64,000 bases of DNA from Methanococcoides alaskense (GTDB taxonomy: Archaea; Halobacteriota; Methanosarcinia; Methanosarcinales; Methanosarcinaceae). Below the pieces are notes generated by a model. That model searched no databases, was not told where the DNA came from, and saw only the letters and a list, made by a program, of their open reading frames with translations. The stretch is taken from NCBI RefSeq assembly GCF_031454185.1, contig NZ_JAVDQI010000002.1, positions 1 through 64,000 on the forward strand. Reading direction: 5' to 3'. A program made the position numbers and the translations under genes. Shown here in pieces: positions 50,115 to 58,831 of the stretch. How positions within the stretch are numbered: the stretch's first letter is position 1; the number at the start of each line of letters is the position of its first letter.

Positions 50115-50539
50115 AGGTATTTCTGTCCGGCTCGATTCGTGGGGGGCGGCAGATGCTTCCCACTTACCAGTTCATTTGCAGGTCTCTGAGGGATAAGGGG
50201 CATGAGGTATTGAGCTGGCATGTTGCGGATAGTGAGGTCGAAGGTAAGGAATCCCTTTTGACGGAGACTCAGATATATGAAAGGGATATGTCCTTTTTGC
50301 AGGAAAGCGAATGCATGATCGCAGAGGTCAGCATGCCCTCCATTGGTGTTGGTTATGAGGTATGTTCTGCGATCAAAAAAGGTATTCCTGTAATGTGTGT
50401 ACACATGCCGGATTCCAATGTTTCTGCAATGTTGCTCGGGAATACTTATGCTGATATTTCTGTAAATGAATATGGGGATGATTCTGAACTGGAACTCATT
50501 CTTAATGGGTTTTTGAGTTCTTTTAAAAGCAAAAATTAA
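50111..50539 (+). CDS. Nucleoside 2-deoxyribosyltransferase/DNPH1-like protein
   Basis: 142 residues. MKVFLSGSIRGGRQMLPTYQ matches the start of the nucleoside deoxyribosyltransferase/Rcl fold (SGSIRGG substrate loop); ERDMSFLQESECMIAEVSMPSIGVGYEV is the second motif, containing the catalytic Glu (E in AEVSMPS...GYE) and Asp in RDMSFL. Rcl/DNPH1 hydrolyses deoxynucleoside monophosphates. Overlap with the U32 gene suggests joint expression. Functional link to rRNA or nucleotide salvage is inference. Confidence 0.85.
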   Translation: MKVFLSGSIRGGRQMLPTYQFICRSLRDKGHEVLSWHVADSEVEGKESLLTETQIYERDMSFLQESECMIAEVSMPSIGVGYEVCSAIKKGIPVMCVHMPDSNVSAMLLGNTYADISVNEYGDDSELELILNGFLSSFKSKN

Positions 50540-50571
50540 ATACCTTTAATATATATTTTATGGTGATCAAT

Positions 50572-50817
50572 ATGGTAATGGAACTGATTATAGTACTGGT
50601 TGCAATAATTGCAGCCATTATATTGTACAAAGTGCTTAAGACCCTCAAGAATATGGTTGTAAACACGGCTATTGGCATCGTTATCCTTCTTGTGGCAAAG
50701 TTCGTGCTGGGGATAAACATTGCATTCACATGGGTAACTATACTCGTGTGTGCACTGGCGGGTGCTGTCGGTGCCTTGCTTTTAGTGCTTTTAGCTTATC
50801 TTGGTATCACTTTCTGA
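50572..50817 (+). CDS. BofA-like small membrane protein
   Basis: 81 residues with three hydrophobic stretches (ELIIVLVAIIAAIILYKVL; NTAIGIVILLVAKFVLGI; ILVCALAGAVGALLLVLLAYLGI). The AKFVLGINIAFTWVTILVCALAGAVGA pattern resembles the Pro-sigmaK processing inhibitor BofA family, found in several archaea without known role. GGTGATC at 50562 selects ATG 50572. It overlaps the convergent methyltransferase by 27 bases. Confidence 0.75.
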   Translation: MVMELIIVLVAIIAAIILYKVLKTLKNMVVNTAIGIVILLVAKFVLGINIAFTWVTILVCALAGAVGALLLVLLAYLGITF

Positions 50818-51456
50818 TACCTTTTGAATGAGGCCTTTAAGCATGTGGCGGGTATAAGACTCGCCTTTGAATCTTTTTTTTGTGATCACATCATCAATGC
50901 TGTTCGTGGCGAATCCACTGAAAAGGGTTTGAAGCTCTTCTTTTGTAAAATAGTGGTAGATTATGCCGCTCTGGCGAACGAATGTGTGTTCTTCGACCTC
51001 TTCTCCGCCATATCTCATGTCCTCTATGCCGAAGACCTCGAGGAATATCATACCCCTGGGATTTAAGACACGTTCAAATTCACAGACCGCTGTTTCTCTT
51101 TCCTTTCTGAGAAGGTGCTGCAGCACTCCAAAACAGACAATGGCATCAAAACTGTTGTCCTGGAACGGAAGATGGGTGATCGAAGCTGTGGAGTGATGTG
51201 CTTCTCTATCCCTTTTTGCAAGATACTCTCTTGAAGCTGTCAATGCCTTTGTGGATACATCGATCCCCACACAATTGTAAAAATTAGATAAGGGTAGAAG
51301 GTGGCGACCATTTCCTGAACCGGCATCAAGGATCCGTCCCTTTTCAGGTATTCGTGAGCGTATCGCATCGATGGGTGCTGCTCCGCCCCATTTCACATGG
51401 GAGTATTCGTTCTCCCATGCTGTGAAATGAGGTATGGTCGTTCTACCTTCTGTCAT
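50791..51456 (-). CDS. Class I SAM-dependent methyltransferase
   Basis: 221 residues. SAM motif I ILDAGSGNGRHLLPL; motif II GIDVSTKALTASREYL; motif IV SFDAIVCFGVLQHL and post-I ERVLNPRGMIFLEVFG. Substrate not evident; the Tehb/UbiE-like small-molecule type is one option. Preceded directly by lysS on the same strand (2-base gap), so it is in the lysS unit. Confidence 0.85.
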   Translation of the reverse strand: MTEGRTTIPHFTAWENEYSHVKWGGAAPIDAIRSRIPEKGRILDAGSGNGRHLLPLSNFYNCVGIDVSTKALTASREYLAKRDREAHHSTASITHLPFQDNSFDAIVCFGVLQHLLRKERETAVCEFERVLNPRGMIFLEVFGIEDMRYGGEEVEEHTFVRQSGIIYHYFTKEELQTLFSGFATNSIDDVITKKRFKGESYTRHMLKGLIQKVSESDTKIS

Positions 51457-51458
51457 AT

Positions 51459-53045
51459 TCAGGGTCGGTACAAGGCTGCTTCACTGAAGCGCTTTGCAAG
51501 GAATTCCTGGTCGATGGATGAAAGGAACCATCCTGCCTTTGGGCCCGACTGCTGGCCAAGTACTGATGTATAGATGGCCTTGAACATATCCTTGGGGTTT
51601 ATCTCCACCTGATCAACGCCCAGTTTTGCAGCTATCTTACTGTTAAGTTGCGAACCTGCTTCCTTTGAAGAATAAACGAGGTTATGATAATCTTCGCCTG
51701 TCAGTTCTCCACTGTTCCCTATGATCTCTGATACTGCACCGAGGAATGCTTTCTGTTCATCTGTGAGGCTAGCTGTCTCTTCAGGCAGTACATCCTTCAC
51801 GCTGAACTTTGCAAATGGAGGTGCGTACATCTCGAGCCAGTTAGCGACATTGTTCACAAGTTCCCTGATACACTTCTCGTTGGTGATATCGTAGCCGGCA
51901 CGTCCAATGATCTGCATGATCTTGTCGAAGTCACCATGTGCGACCTGGGCAATGGTGGTCATATGCTTGAACGGGATATCGGTGTGGCAGATACCCTTTG
52001 CGTGGGATAGCTCCAGTACGCGCTTGTTAAGGCCTTCGATCTCAGCGTTCGAGTTGAGGCGTTCATATTCATCCACAAGTGTCAGCAATGGCTGTGCAGG
52101 GTCGAACTTGATGTGTTTTTCAGGCTTTGTGCGCATGATGAGGTAACGCAATACTTCCGGTGGCACCACTTTAAGCATGTCGGAGATCGATACGACAACG
52201 CCGCTGGATGATGACATTGCTCCCTTTTCTCCGAGCATGATCCACTCATATACTATAGGCTGAGGTGGTTCGTGGTCAAATATCTCCCTCACGATCCTCT
52301 TTCCGGTATCGTATGAACCGCCTCTTGAAGCATGGTCCTTTCCGAAGGGTTCGACTGTTACATTCAGCATCTTCCATTTTGCAGGCCAGTCCACACGCCA
52401 TGTGAGCTTTCCGCCGCCTATCATTGAGACCGTACCGGAGTGTCCGCAGGAACATTCGTAGTCAACGGTCTCTGCATCTGCATCGAATCCGGTGACCGTT
52501 GCGGTATTGATCTTCTTACATTCCTGGCATATAGGATTGAAAGGGCTCCACTCAGGAAGTACATCCTTTCCTGATACTTCTTTCAGGATCTTTGCGATAT
52601 CATCTCTTTTGATGAGGGCTGCCTTGATAGCTTCGACAAACCTTCCGCTCTTGTAAAGCTCATCTGCACGATAGACCTTCGGATGAATTCCCAGTTTCTC
52701 AAGACCTTCAAGGAAAGGTGTGAGGAAGTGCTCTGCGTAGCTCTTACATTCTCCGCATGGGCAAGGGATCTCGGAAATAGGTTTTCCCACATGTTCTGCA
52801 TAGCTTTCAGGCAGGAACGGGTATACCTTACGTAAAGGGTCGTAATTATCTGCAATGTATATGAACTCAGATTCGAGTCCTGCATCGTTCATTGCCCTGT
52901 AAGCTGCATCAGCTGTTACAACCTCTCTCATATTCCCTATATGGATGTGACCGGAGGGGGTAATTCCGGTGGATACCAGATGTTTATTGCCATTTTTTGC
53001 TGCTTCTTCAGCAATAACATCTGCCCAGTGTGTAATTTCAGTCAT
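51459..53045 (-). CDS. lysS: Lysyl-tRNA synthetase, class I
   Basis: 528 residues of the archaeal class I LysRS. HIGH-like motif SGHIHIGNMREV (residues 31-42), KMSKS-like GEKGAMSSSSG, zinc-binding Cys in the insertion (CQECKKINTATV; YECSCGHSG; CPCGECKSYAEH), and a C-terminal helical domain. Methanosarcinaceae often keep both class I and class II LysRS; the class II form is not in this window. ATG 53045 has GGTGATC upstream; the frame reaches 53054. Lies downstream of the PLP decarboxylase and dys. Confidence 0.97.
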   Translation of the reverse strand: MTEITHWADVIAEEAAKNGNKHLVSTGITPSGHIHIGNMREVVTADAAYRAMNDAGLESEFIYIADNYDPLRKVYPFLPESYAEHVGKPISEIPCPCGECKSYAEHFLTPFLEGLEKLGIHPKVYRADELYKSGRFVEAIKAALIKRDDIAKILKEVSGKDVLPEWSPFNPICQECKKINTATVTGFDADAETVDYECSCGHSGTVSMIGGGKLTWRVDWPAKWKMLNVTVEPFGKDHASRGGSYDTGKRIVREIFDHEPPQPIVYEWIMLGEKGAMSSSSGVVVSISDMLKVVPPEVLRYLIMRTKPEKHIKFDPAQPLLTLVDEYERLNSNAEIEGLNKRVLELSHAKGICHTDIPFKHMTTIAQVAHGDFDKIMQIIGRAGYDITNEKCIRELVNNVANWLEMYAPPFAKFSVKDVLPEETASLTDEQKAFLGAVSEIIGNSGELTGEDYHNLVYSSKEAGSQLNSKIAAKLGVDQVEINPKDMFKAIYTSVLGQQSGPKAGWFLSSIDQEFLAKRFSEAALYRP

Positions 53046-53109
53046 TTTGATCACCGATAATAAGATAATTGATGTACAGATTGGATTTCAATATTATAAG
53101 GTTTGGTTT

Positions 53110-54159
53110 TTAGTCGATGATTTCCGTTACGATCTCTTCAAGGTCACAGAAGTTCGACCAGAAATTGTAGGCTCCTGCATTGATGAACACCAGTTCGTCA
53201 CCGATCTTTGGTTCATCCTTTAAGTAAACACGATACCTGAACAGGTCCATGGAACAGGGTGTGCACCCTTTTACAACATAGGGTTCTCCACTATCGTTGC
53301 CGACCTCTCCTTCAATTCGAAGTTTCACGGGAACCAGGATCGCGTCCATGTCGCTGTTGTATACGGATGCGTTCACTATTATGTTGTTATCATATACTCC
53401 TGTTATGTGGCTCACAAGTTTCCCTGCAGGTGCAGAGATGAACCTTCCTGGTTCTATCATGAGCTTGATGTTCTTTTCATGAAGCCATTCCCTAAGTTCG
53501 GATATGCGTCTGAATATTCCGTTTATGACATCGACATTGGTGTTGGCATATTCTGAAGGCAGCCCCCCTCCGATGTTCAGTATGTCGATGGCTTCCAGTG
53601 TTCCTTCAGTGAGTGCGTCCTCTATCTCAGGCTGGATCTTCCATTCGTTCACGTTCTGTGTTTTCCTGTGGAAGTGAACCCCAAGCTTTTCGATGTTCTT
53701 GTTACCTTTAAGCTGAGCTATCCTTTTGTTGATGGTGTCCGAGCTCATTCCGAAAACGAAGTAACGTTCAGTGCGTATGGAGTGTTCCTTGAGCTTGAGG
53801 CGTAACAATAATGTGATCATCCAGTCAGTATCATCGACTGTAGAAAGCAATGTATCGAGGTCGAACTCGTTATCAACTGCAAAGGAACGGATGCCTTTTT
53901 CGTAAAGCTCCCTTATCATCTCAGGTGTCCATGCCTGTGCCAGGAACAATACCCTTGACATGTCCTTTGTGTGTTTCAGCTCGTTTGGCATGTGGACACT
54001 CAGGAGTCCATCGGTCTCAGCTTCGATCAACGGGCTGACCTTCGGGTTCGTCTTTGAGCTGAATGCTACAATATCCGCTACTTCCTTGACCTTGCGGTAT
54101 TGCTCGAGTATTATCTTCTTTGAAAGGGTGAATCTGGGTGCAGGTGCGATGATGTTCAT
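53110..54159 (-). CDS. PLP-dependent group IV decarboxylase-like protein
   Basis: 349 residues of the fold-type III (alanine racemase-like) barrel. PLP Lys36 in FSSKTNPKVS; LGVHFHRKTQN; phosphate-binding DILNIGGGLPSEY; IEPGRFIS; and C-terminal CTPCSMDLFRYRVY with the dimer active-site Cys in place of CDSxD. These are traits of ornithine/diaminopimelate/carboxynorspermidine decarboxylases. It overlaps the dys stop by 4 bases, and dys needs spermidine-like polyamines, so an amine-forming role is inferred. The exact amino acid substrate is not clear. Confidence 0.82.
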   Translation of the reverse strand: MNIIAPAPRFTLSKKIILEQYRKVKEVADIVAFSSKTNPKVSPLIEAETDGLLSVHMPNELKHTKDMSRVLFLAQAWTPEMIRELYEKGIRSFAVDNEFDLDTLLSTVDDTDWMITLLLRLKLKEHSIRTERYFVFGMSSDTINKRIAQLKGNKNIEKLGVHFHRKTQNVNEWKIQPEIEDALTEGTLEAIDILNIGGGLPSEYANTNVDVINGIFRRISELREWLHEKNIKLMIEPGRFISAPAGKLVSHITGVYDNNIIVNASVYNSDMDAILVPVKLRIEGEVGNDSGEPYVVKGCTPCSMDLFRYRVYLKDEPKIGDELVFINAGAYNFWSNFCDLEEIVTEIID

Positions 54160-55130
54160 TTTACTACTCCTGTGGTCCTGTTCTCCTGCAGCCCTTTAAG
54201 CAGACCATCGGCTGCCAGTTCATCAAGTGCTCTTATCATTGCCAGAGGGAAGGTTATGCTCACATCTCCTATTACCGTGGCAACATCACTTTCGTCCTTG
54301 ACCTTTCCCCATGATTTTGCTTCATTGGTGTTAGCTCCCGACATGCTTCCTGAGGTGCGGTGAGCAGTTGTCATATATACTGCATATTCAGCACCTCCGT
54401 TCAAGAGGGTGCTCAATATGGCATGATGTTTCGAGATGGAGCCGCCAAGGGCTATGACACCCTTACGGTCATCATGACTGCTGGCAAAAAGGATGTTCCC
54501 GAAGTCTTTCACGACATCCACTATGAAATCCGGGTGTTCCTGCTGGAACAGATATAGGTGGAAACCGAACGCTCCATCGGTAATGGCAGGACAGAATATA
54601 GGTACGTTGTTCTTTGCAGCCTGATAGAGTATGGAACTCTCATCATCAAGCATAAGTCCTATCTCCCTGAGCATATCCGAAACTGCCCAGCGGTTTTGCT
54701 TTTCGTAAAGCTCTTTGAGGATCTTATCGACGAGGCTCTCGAAGTTCATGTAACTCTCTGTTTTGATGAGCAGGTTCCCGACACGGTTGATCCCCTGTTC
54801 ATGAAGTTCCACATCATCAGTCTGGAAAGAGCCTATCTGGAAATCCTCTCCGGTGGCTTTCATTATATCCTCTTCAAGACCGCCTACGGTGGTGACGATG
54901 ACATCGGCAATACCAAGGTCGATGAGCTGTGCAAAGAATCCGCGAAGCCCGGAAGTGACCATGTTCGAGGTAAATGTAAGGAAGACCTTTGCAGAATCCT
55001 TTTTCATCTTCACGATCACATCGGATGCTCGCTGAAGCTCTACGCTCTGGAATCCTATGAACTCATAGGAATCGACAAGCTCCGAAACTTTCATGTCCTG
55101 CTTCCATTTAAGGTCCTTTACTTTTACCAT
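54156..55130 (-). CDS. dys: Deoxyhypusine synthase
   Basis: Transfers the aminobutyl group of spermidine (or a substitute) to aIF5A. 324 residues. TFTSNMVTSGLRGFFAQLI, DVIVTTVGGLEEDIMKA, GGSISKHHAILSTLLNGGAEYAVY, and catalytic Lys276 in EAKSWGKVKDE (corresponds to human Lys329). First gene of a minus-strand unit with the PLP decarboxylase. It is divergent from the pyruvoyl arginine decarboxylase gene, so polyamine formation and its use share one locus. Confidence 0.97.
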   Translation of the reverse strand: MVKVKDLKWKQDMKVSELVDSYEFIGFQSVELQRASDVIVKMKKDSAKVFLTFTSNMVTSGLRGFFAQLIDLGIADVIVTTVGGLEEDIMKATGEDFQIGSFQTDDVELHEQGINRVGNLLIKTESYMNFESLVDKILKELYEKQNRWAVSDMLREIGLMLDDESSILYQAAKNNVPIFCPAITDGAFGFHLYLFQQEHPDFIVDVVKDFGNILFASSHDDRKGVIALGGSISKHHAILSTLLNGGAEYAVYMTTAHRTSGSMSGANTNEAKSWGKVKDESDVATVIGDVSITFPLAMIRALDELAADGLLKGLQENRTTGVVK

Positions 55131-55250
55131 TAAAGATCACCATTTAAGTATGAGGTTGATGGAATCTTTGAATCATATATAAATGTTGGTCTGCTCTTAA
55201 GCTATTCTGCCAGCGAAACATATTTAAGTATCTTCTCAATAGCCTTCCCT

Positions 55251-55793
55251 ATGATCCCCCGGAAAGCATTCGTGGTAAAAGGCACAGGCGTGCACAAGGA
55301 TAAACTGGCATCTTTCGAGCTTGCGTTAAGGGATGCGGGAATTGAAAAGTTCAATCTTGTGACCGTTTCAAGTATACTACCACCTAACTGTGTTATCGTT
55401 CCAAGGGACGAAGGCCTTGAAGAACTCGCTCCGGGACAGATAGTATATTGTGTCATGGCAAAGAACCAGACCAATGAGCAGGGACGCATGATCGCAGCGG
55501 CCATTGGGAATGCAGTGCCTGCTGATAGCAATGATTATGGTTACATTTCCGAACATCATTCTTTCGGAGAGGATGAAAGGACCGCAGGGGTCTATGCAGA
55601 AGACCTTGCGGCTACAATGCTCGCCACAACCCTTGGCATCGAGTTCGATGCTGATTCTGCATGGGGGGAAAGGGAAAGGGTGTATAAGGCGAGCGGCCAT
55701 ATATTCGATACCGTTCACTATTGCCGGTGTGCAAAAGGGGATGAAAACGGGCTGTGGACAACGGTAGTTGTTTCCATAGTATTTGTTCTTTGA
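55251..55793 (+). CDS. pdaD: Pyruvoyl-dependent arginine decarboxylase
   Basis: Makes agmatine. 180 residues. Self-cleavage occurs at the Ser-Ser pair in NLVTVSSILPPNC (Ser40/Ser41), giving the pyruvoyl group; GEDERTAGVYAEDLAATMLA and SIVFVL at the end complete the family pattern. Agmatine is used by tiaS (26744) for tRNA and as polyamine precursor. Divergent from dys. The last residues after GLWTTVV are the normal end. Confidence 0.93.
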   Translation: MIPRKAFVVKGTGVHKDKLASFELALRDAGIEKFNLVTVSSILPPNCVIVPRDEGLEELAPGQIVYCVMAKNQTNEQGRMIAAAIGNAVPADSNDYGYISEHHSFGEDERTAGVYAEDLAATMLATTLGIEFDADSAWGERERVYKASGHIFDTVHYCRCAKGDENGLWTTVVVSIVFVL

Positions 55794-55815
55794 ATTGGTA
55801 TGTATCCGAATAATT

Positions 55816-55834
55816 TTCGGCATGGCTAACCACA
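55816..55834. promoter_or_regulatory. Candidate DtxR-type operator upstream of the dtxR-feoB unit
   Basis: TTCGGCATGGCTAACCACA matches the bacterial DtxR/IdeR consensus (TTAGGTTAGSCTAACCTAA) at 13 of 19 positions, with the right half GGCTAACC intact. It lies immediately upstream of TATA box TTTATATAT (55836-55844), so a bound metalloregulator would hinder TFB/TBP. Autoregulation is inferred. Confidence 0.4.
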
Positions 55835-55890
55835 ATTTATATATTTAGAACAGGGATTATAGCCACACATATTACTATAGTGTGAACAAA

Positions 55891-56571
55891 ATGACCGGCG
55901 ACCGTATAGAAGAATATCTTGAAACGATAGACTCCCTTGGCAAGAGCCGTGGGACTCCCGTCAAGAACAAGGATATTGCTGAAGAGCTTGGTTTTTCTCA
56001 AGCTTCAGTTTCTGAAATGGTGCAAAAGCTGGCGGATGAAGGGCTTGTGAAACACGAACCTTATCATGGCACTGAGCTTACAAATCGAGGTATCCTTCAG
56101 GTGAACAGTATTCGCCGGAAACACCATGTTATTGAGAAATTCCTTTCTGATGTACTGGCCCTCGAACCTGAGGTTGCACATAATGAAGCCTGTGGGCTTG
56201 AACATACGTTATCTGACCTTTTAGTGGAAAGCATGTGCAATTACCTTGGTAACAACAATATCGATTGTAAACCCGCAGATGGGAATGAAAATTGTCCTTT
56301 CAAGGAGAGCTATGTTTCTCTGGCCGATCTTAAGGAAGGCGACTGCGGTACTGTCGTTATGATGACATTATCAGATCCCTCAAAAGAGCGTCTGAGCTCA
56401 CTTGGGATGATAACCGGTGAGGATCTAGAGGTCAAACGCAAGCAAAAGCAAGGTTCAACTTCTATACTGACCCGTGGGACCGAGATAGCTCTTGGAAATG
56501 AGATAGCTAAGAAGATATTCGTACGTTTGGGTGTGAGGAAGAGGTATCCACGTGGAAACGACAGAAATTAA
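55891..56571 (+). CDS. DtxR-family metalloregulator with FeoA domain
   Basis: 226 residues. Winged helix (RIEEYLETIDSLGKSRGTPVKNKDIAEELGFSQASVSEMVQKL), then dimerisation/metal-binding part (GILQVNSIRRKHHVIEKFLSDVLAL...NEACGLEHTLSDLLVE with the usual Cys/Glu/His positions), and a C-terminal SH3-like FeoA domain (SLADLKEGDCGTVVMMTLSDP). It probably senses Fe(II) and represses feoB. GTG 55882 is an alternative start. The 3' end overlaps feoB by 20 bases. Confidence 0.9.
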   Translation: MTGDRIEEYLETIDSLGKSRGTPVKNKDIAEELGFSQASVSEMVQKLADEGLVKHEPYHGTELTNRGILQVNSIRRKHHVIEKFLSDVLALEPEVAHNEACGLEHTLSDLLVESMCNYLGNNNIDCKPADGNENCPFKESYVSLADLKEGDCGTVVMMTLSDPSKERLSSLGMITGEDLEVKRKQKQGSTSILTRGTEIALGNEIAKKIFVRLGVRKRYPRGNDRN

Positions 56572-58528
56572 TGATGGACCTGCTGCGAATATACGTAAGT
56601 CGAGGTCACCTGATTTCGACATGACCATAGCCTTTGTGGGCAATCCCAGTGTCGGTAAAAGCGCATTCTTCTCCCGTCTTACCGGTGTGGGAGTTGTAGT
56701 GGCGAACTATCCCGGAACTACTGTGGAACTTACACATGGCAGTGTCAATGTAGGTTCCAAGAAGCTCGATATCGTCGATCTTCCGGGTATCTATTCTCTG
56801 GGAGCATCAACTGAGGACGAGAAGGTCGCAAAACGCTATCTTTTGCATGAATATCCGGATGTCATCATCAATGTGGTGGATGCTACCCGCCTTGAACGCA
56901 ATCTTTTCCTTACACTGCAATTGCTTGAGCTCAACATCCCCATGGTGGTAGCACTTAACCAGATGGATGCTGCAAAGGAAATGGGTATAGAGATAGATAT
57001 CGAAAAGCTCTCCGAGACCCTTGGGGTGCCTGTGGTGCCTACCATCGCCACCAAAGGTGTCGGGCTGCAAGAGGCTGTCCTTGTGTCCATCGATGAGAAT
57101 CTTTCCATTAAGGACAGACATAGGGTACTTTATGATAATCATATTCTTCGTGCAATTAAGACGCTTGATGAGGATTTTCCTGAGATTGGATATGGTATCA
57201 AGGTCAGGGCACTGGAAAGGGATGAAGAGTTCGTCAAATTGAGCTGTCGCCCGCATGATGCCGACCTTTTGTTAATTACCTCCAAATCCATTACTGATGA
57301 TATTGAAAAAGCACATGGTATGTCCATTTCGGATACTATCGTGCGTGACCTTTACGGCGAGGCCGGTTATATCGTTGACAGGGTGACCACTCAGGTCGAA
57401 CATAAGGTCACATTTAAAGAAAAGATCGATTCAGTGCTCACTTCGGAATATGTGGGCATTACCGGACTTGTTGCTGCACTGCTATTGACTTTCTTTGTAG
57501 TTTTTGCTGTGGGCGGTTTTCTCGAAGAGGGCATAGTTTCTCTGTTTGAGACCTTTCTTATCTCTCCGGCAGAAAGTCTGCTTGCAGGTTCAAACCCTGT
57601 TCTCAGGAACGTTATCATCTATTCTCTTCTGGGAGTTGAGGCAGGTTTCGCTATCGCTATTCCCTACATTGCGGTGTTCTACGTGATACTGTCACTGTTC
57701 GAGGATTCCGGTTATCTGACAAGGGCATCCTTCCTGCTTGATAACTGGACCCACAAGGTGGGGCTTCACGGGAGGGCTATCATTCCTCTGGTACTTGGTA
57801 TGGGGTGTAGTGTCCCGGCAATAATGTCTACCCGCACCCTGAATACGGTCCGTGAGAAAAGGATTGCATCTGTGCTGATCGCACTGACTCCATGTTCTGC
57901 AAGGACTGTGATAATAATCGGACTGGTGGGTACCTTTGTGGGATACTGGGCAGCTATTTCCATCTACGTGCTTGAGCTTGTGATCATCTTTGCCACCGGC
58001 TGGGTGCTCGGCAAGGGGCTTCCGGGAGAAAGGACCGGTCTTATTATGGAAATGGCCCCATTACGGAAGCCGGACCGAAGGGCTACTTTCCAGAAGACCT
58101 GGTTGCGTGTCCGTGAGTTCATGTATATTGCCTTCCCGTTGTTAGTGGCTGGAAGTGCATTACTTGGCCTGGTCGATTCCCTTGGTGTTCTGGATGTGTT
58201 CCAGAATGCAGTGGAGCCAATCACAGTGGGGATCTTTGGATTGCCGGCATTTGCAGCAACTGCCCTTGTCTTCGGTATTCTCAGGAAAGAAATGGCGTTG
58301 CAGATACTGGCGGTGCTTGCCGGAACTGCAAACTTTGCCCTGGTGCTCACACCTTTGCAAATGTACTCTTTCGCGGTTATTACCACCATCTATATCCCAT
58401 GTGTTGCAACCATTGCAATACTAAAGCACGAGCTTGGATGGAAAGACACCACTGCTATATCTCTTTTCACGATCACACTGGCACTGGTCATCGGTGCACT
58501 AATAAATATGATCGGAATGAACCTTTAA
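56552..58528 (+). CDS. feoB: Ferrous iron transport protein B
   Basis: 658 residues. N-terminal G domain: G1 VGNPSVGKSAFF (30-37), G2/PGTT, G3 DLPGIYSLG, G4 NQMD; then a GDI-like helical region and a membrane permease with Gate motifs (LGMGCSVPAIMSTRTL, TPCSARTVIIIGL) and several helices to the end. Imports Fe(II). Start GTG 56552 with GAGGTATCC upstream lies within the regulator gene, an overlap of 20 bases. FeoA is present only as the domain fused to the regulator. Confidence 0.95.
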   Translation: METTEINDGPAANIRKSRSPDFDMTIAFVGNPSVGKSAFFSRLTGVGVVVANYPGTTVELTHGSVNVGSKKLDIVDLPGIYSLGASTEDEKVAKRYLLHEYPDVIINVVDATRLERNLFLTLQLLELNIPMVVALNQMDAAKEMGIEIDIEKLSETLGVPVVPTIATKGVGLQEAVLVSIDENLSIKDRHRVLYDNHILRAIKTLDEDFPEIGYGIKVRALERDEEFVKLSCRPHDADLLLITSKSITDDIEKAHGMSISDTIVRDLYGEAGYIVDRVTTQVEHKVTFKEKIDSVLTSEYVGITGLVAALLLTFFVVFAVGGFLEEGIVSLFETFLISPAESLLAGSNPVLRNVIIYSLLGVEAGFAIAIPYIAVFYVILSLFEDSGYLTRASFLLDNWTHKVGLHGRAIIPLVLGMGCSVPAIMSTRTLNTVREKRIASVLIALTPCSARTVIIIGLVGTFVGYWAAISIYVLELVIIFATGWVLGKGLPGERTGLIMEMAPLRKPDRRATFQKTWLRVREFMYIAFPLLVAGSALLGLVDSLGVLDVFQNAVEPITVGIFGLPAFAATALVFGILRKEMALQILAVLAGTANFALVLTPLQMYSFAVITTIYIPCVATIAILKHELGWKDTTAISLFTITLALVIGALINMIGMNL

Positions 58529-58602
58529 ATCTCGATTTATCCAATGTACCTATAATATTTCTATCTCGGCAGGTTTTAATAGTACTAAACAAACTTATCT
58601 AT

Positions 58603-58821
58603 ATGACCCGTATCAAAGCAAATACAGAAAGGCCTGCAATAACCGCTCTGATGGATATTTTCGAGATGAGCAACCTGCGTGCGCCGGGTTTCAATGAAGT
58701 CTCTGACATGCTTGAGATGATAGGTACGCATGCCTCAATAATGGATGGCGCAGTGTCATATGAGGAAGAAGAGGTTTCCCACGTTCATACACTGAGCATC
58801 ATGGACATAAAAAGAAAGTGA
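58603..58821 (+). CDS. Small acidic hypothetical protein
   Basis: 72 residues, MTRIKANTERPAITALMDIF onward. Features: a Met-rich, acidic helix (DMLEMIGTHASIMDGAVSYEEEEVSH) with two His-Thr/Val-His pairs (HASI, HVHT) at the end. No family recognised; two His in SHVHTLSI could bind metal. It follows feoB by 74 bases with a TATA-like AGTACTAAAC stretch, so may have its own promoter. The open frame runs upstream through feoB out of frame and is not used. Confidence 0.55.
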   Translation: MTRIKANTERPAITALMDIFEMSNLRAPGFNEVSDMLEMIGTHASIMDGAVSYEEEEVSHVHTLSIMDIKRK

Positions 58822-58831
58822 GTTATTTTGT

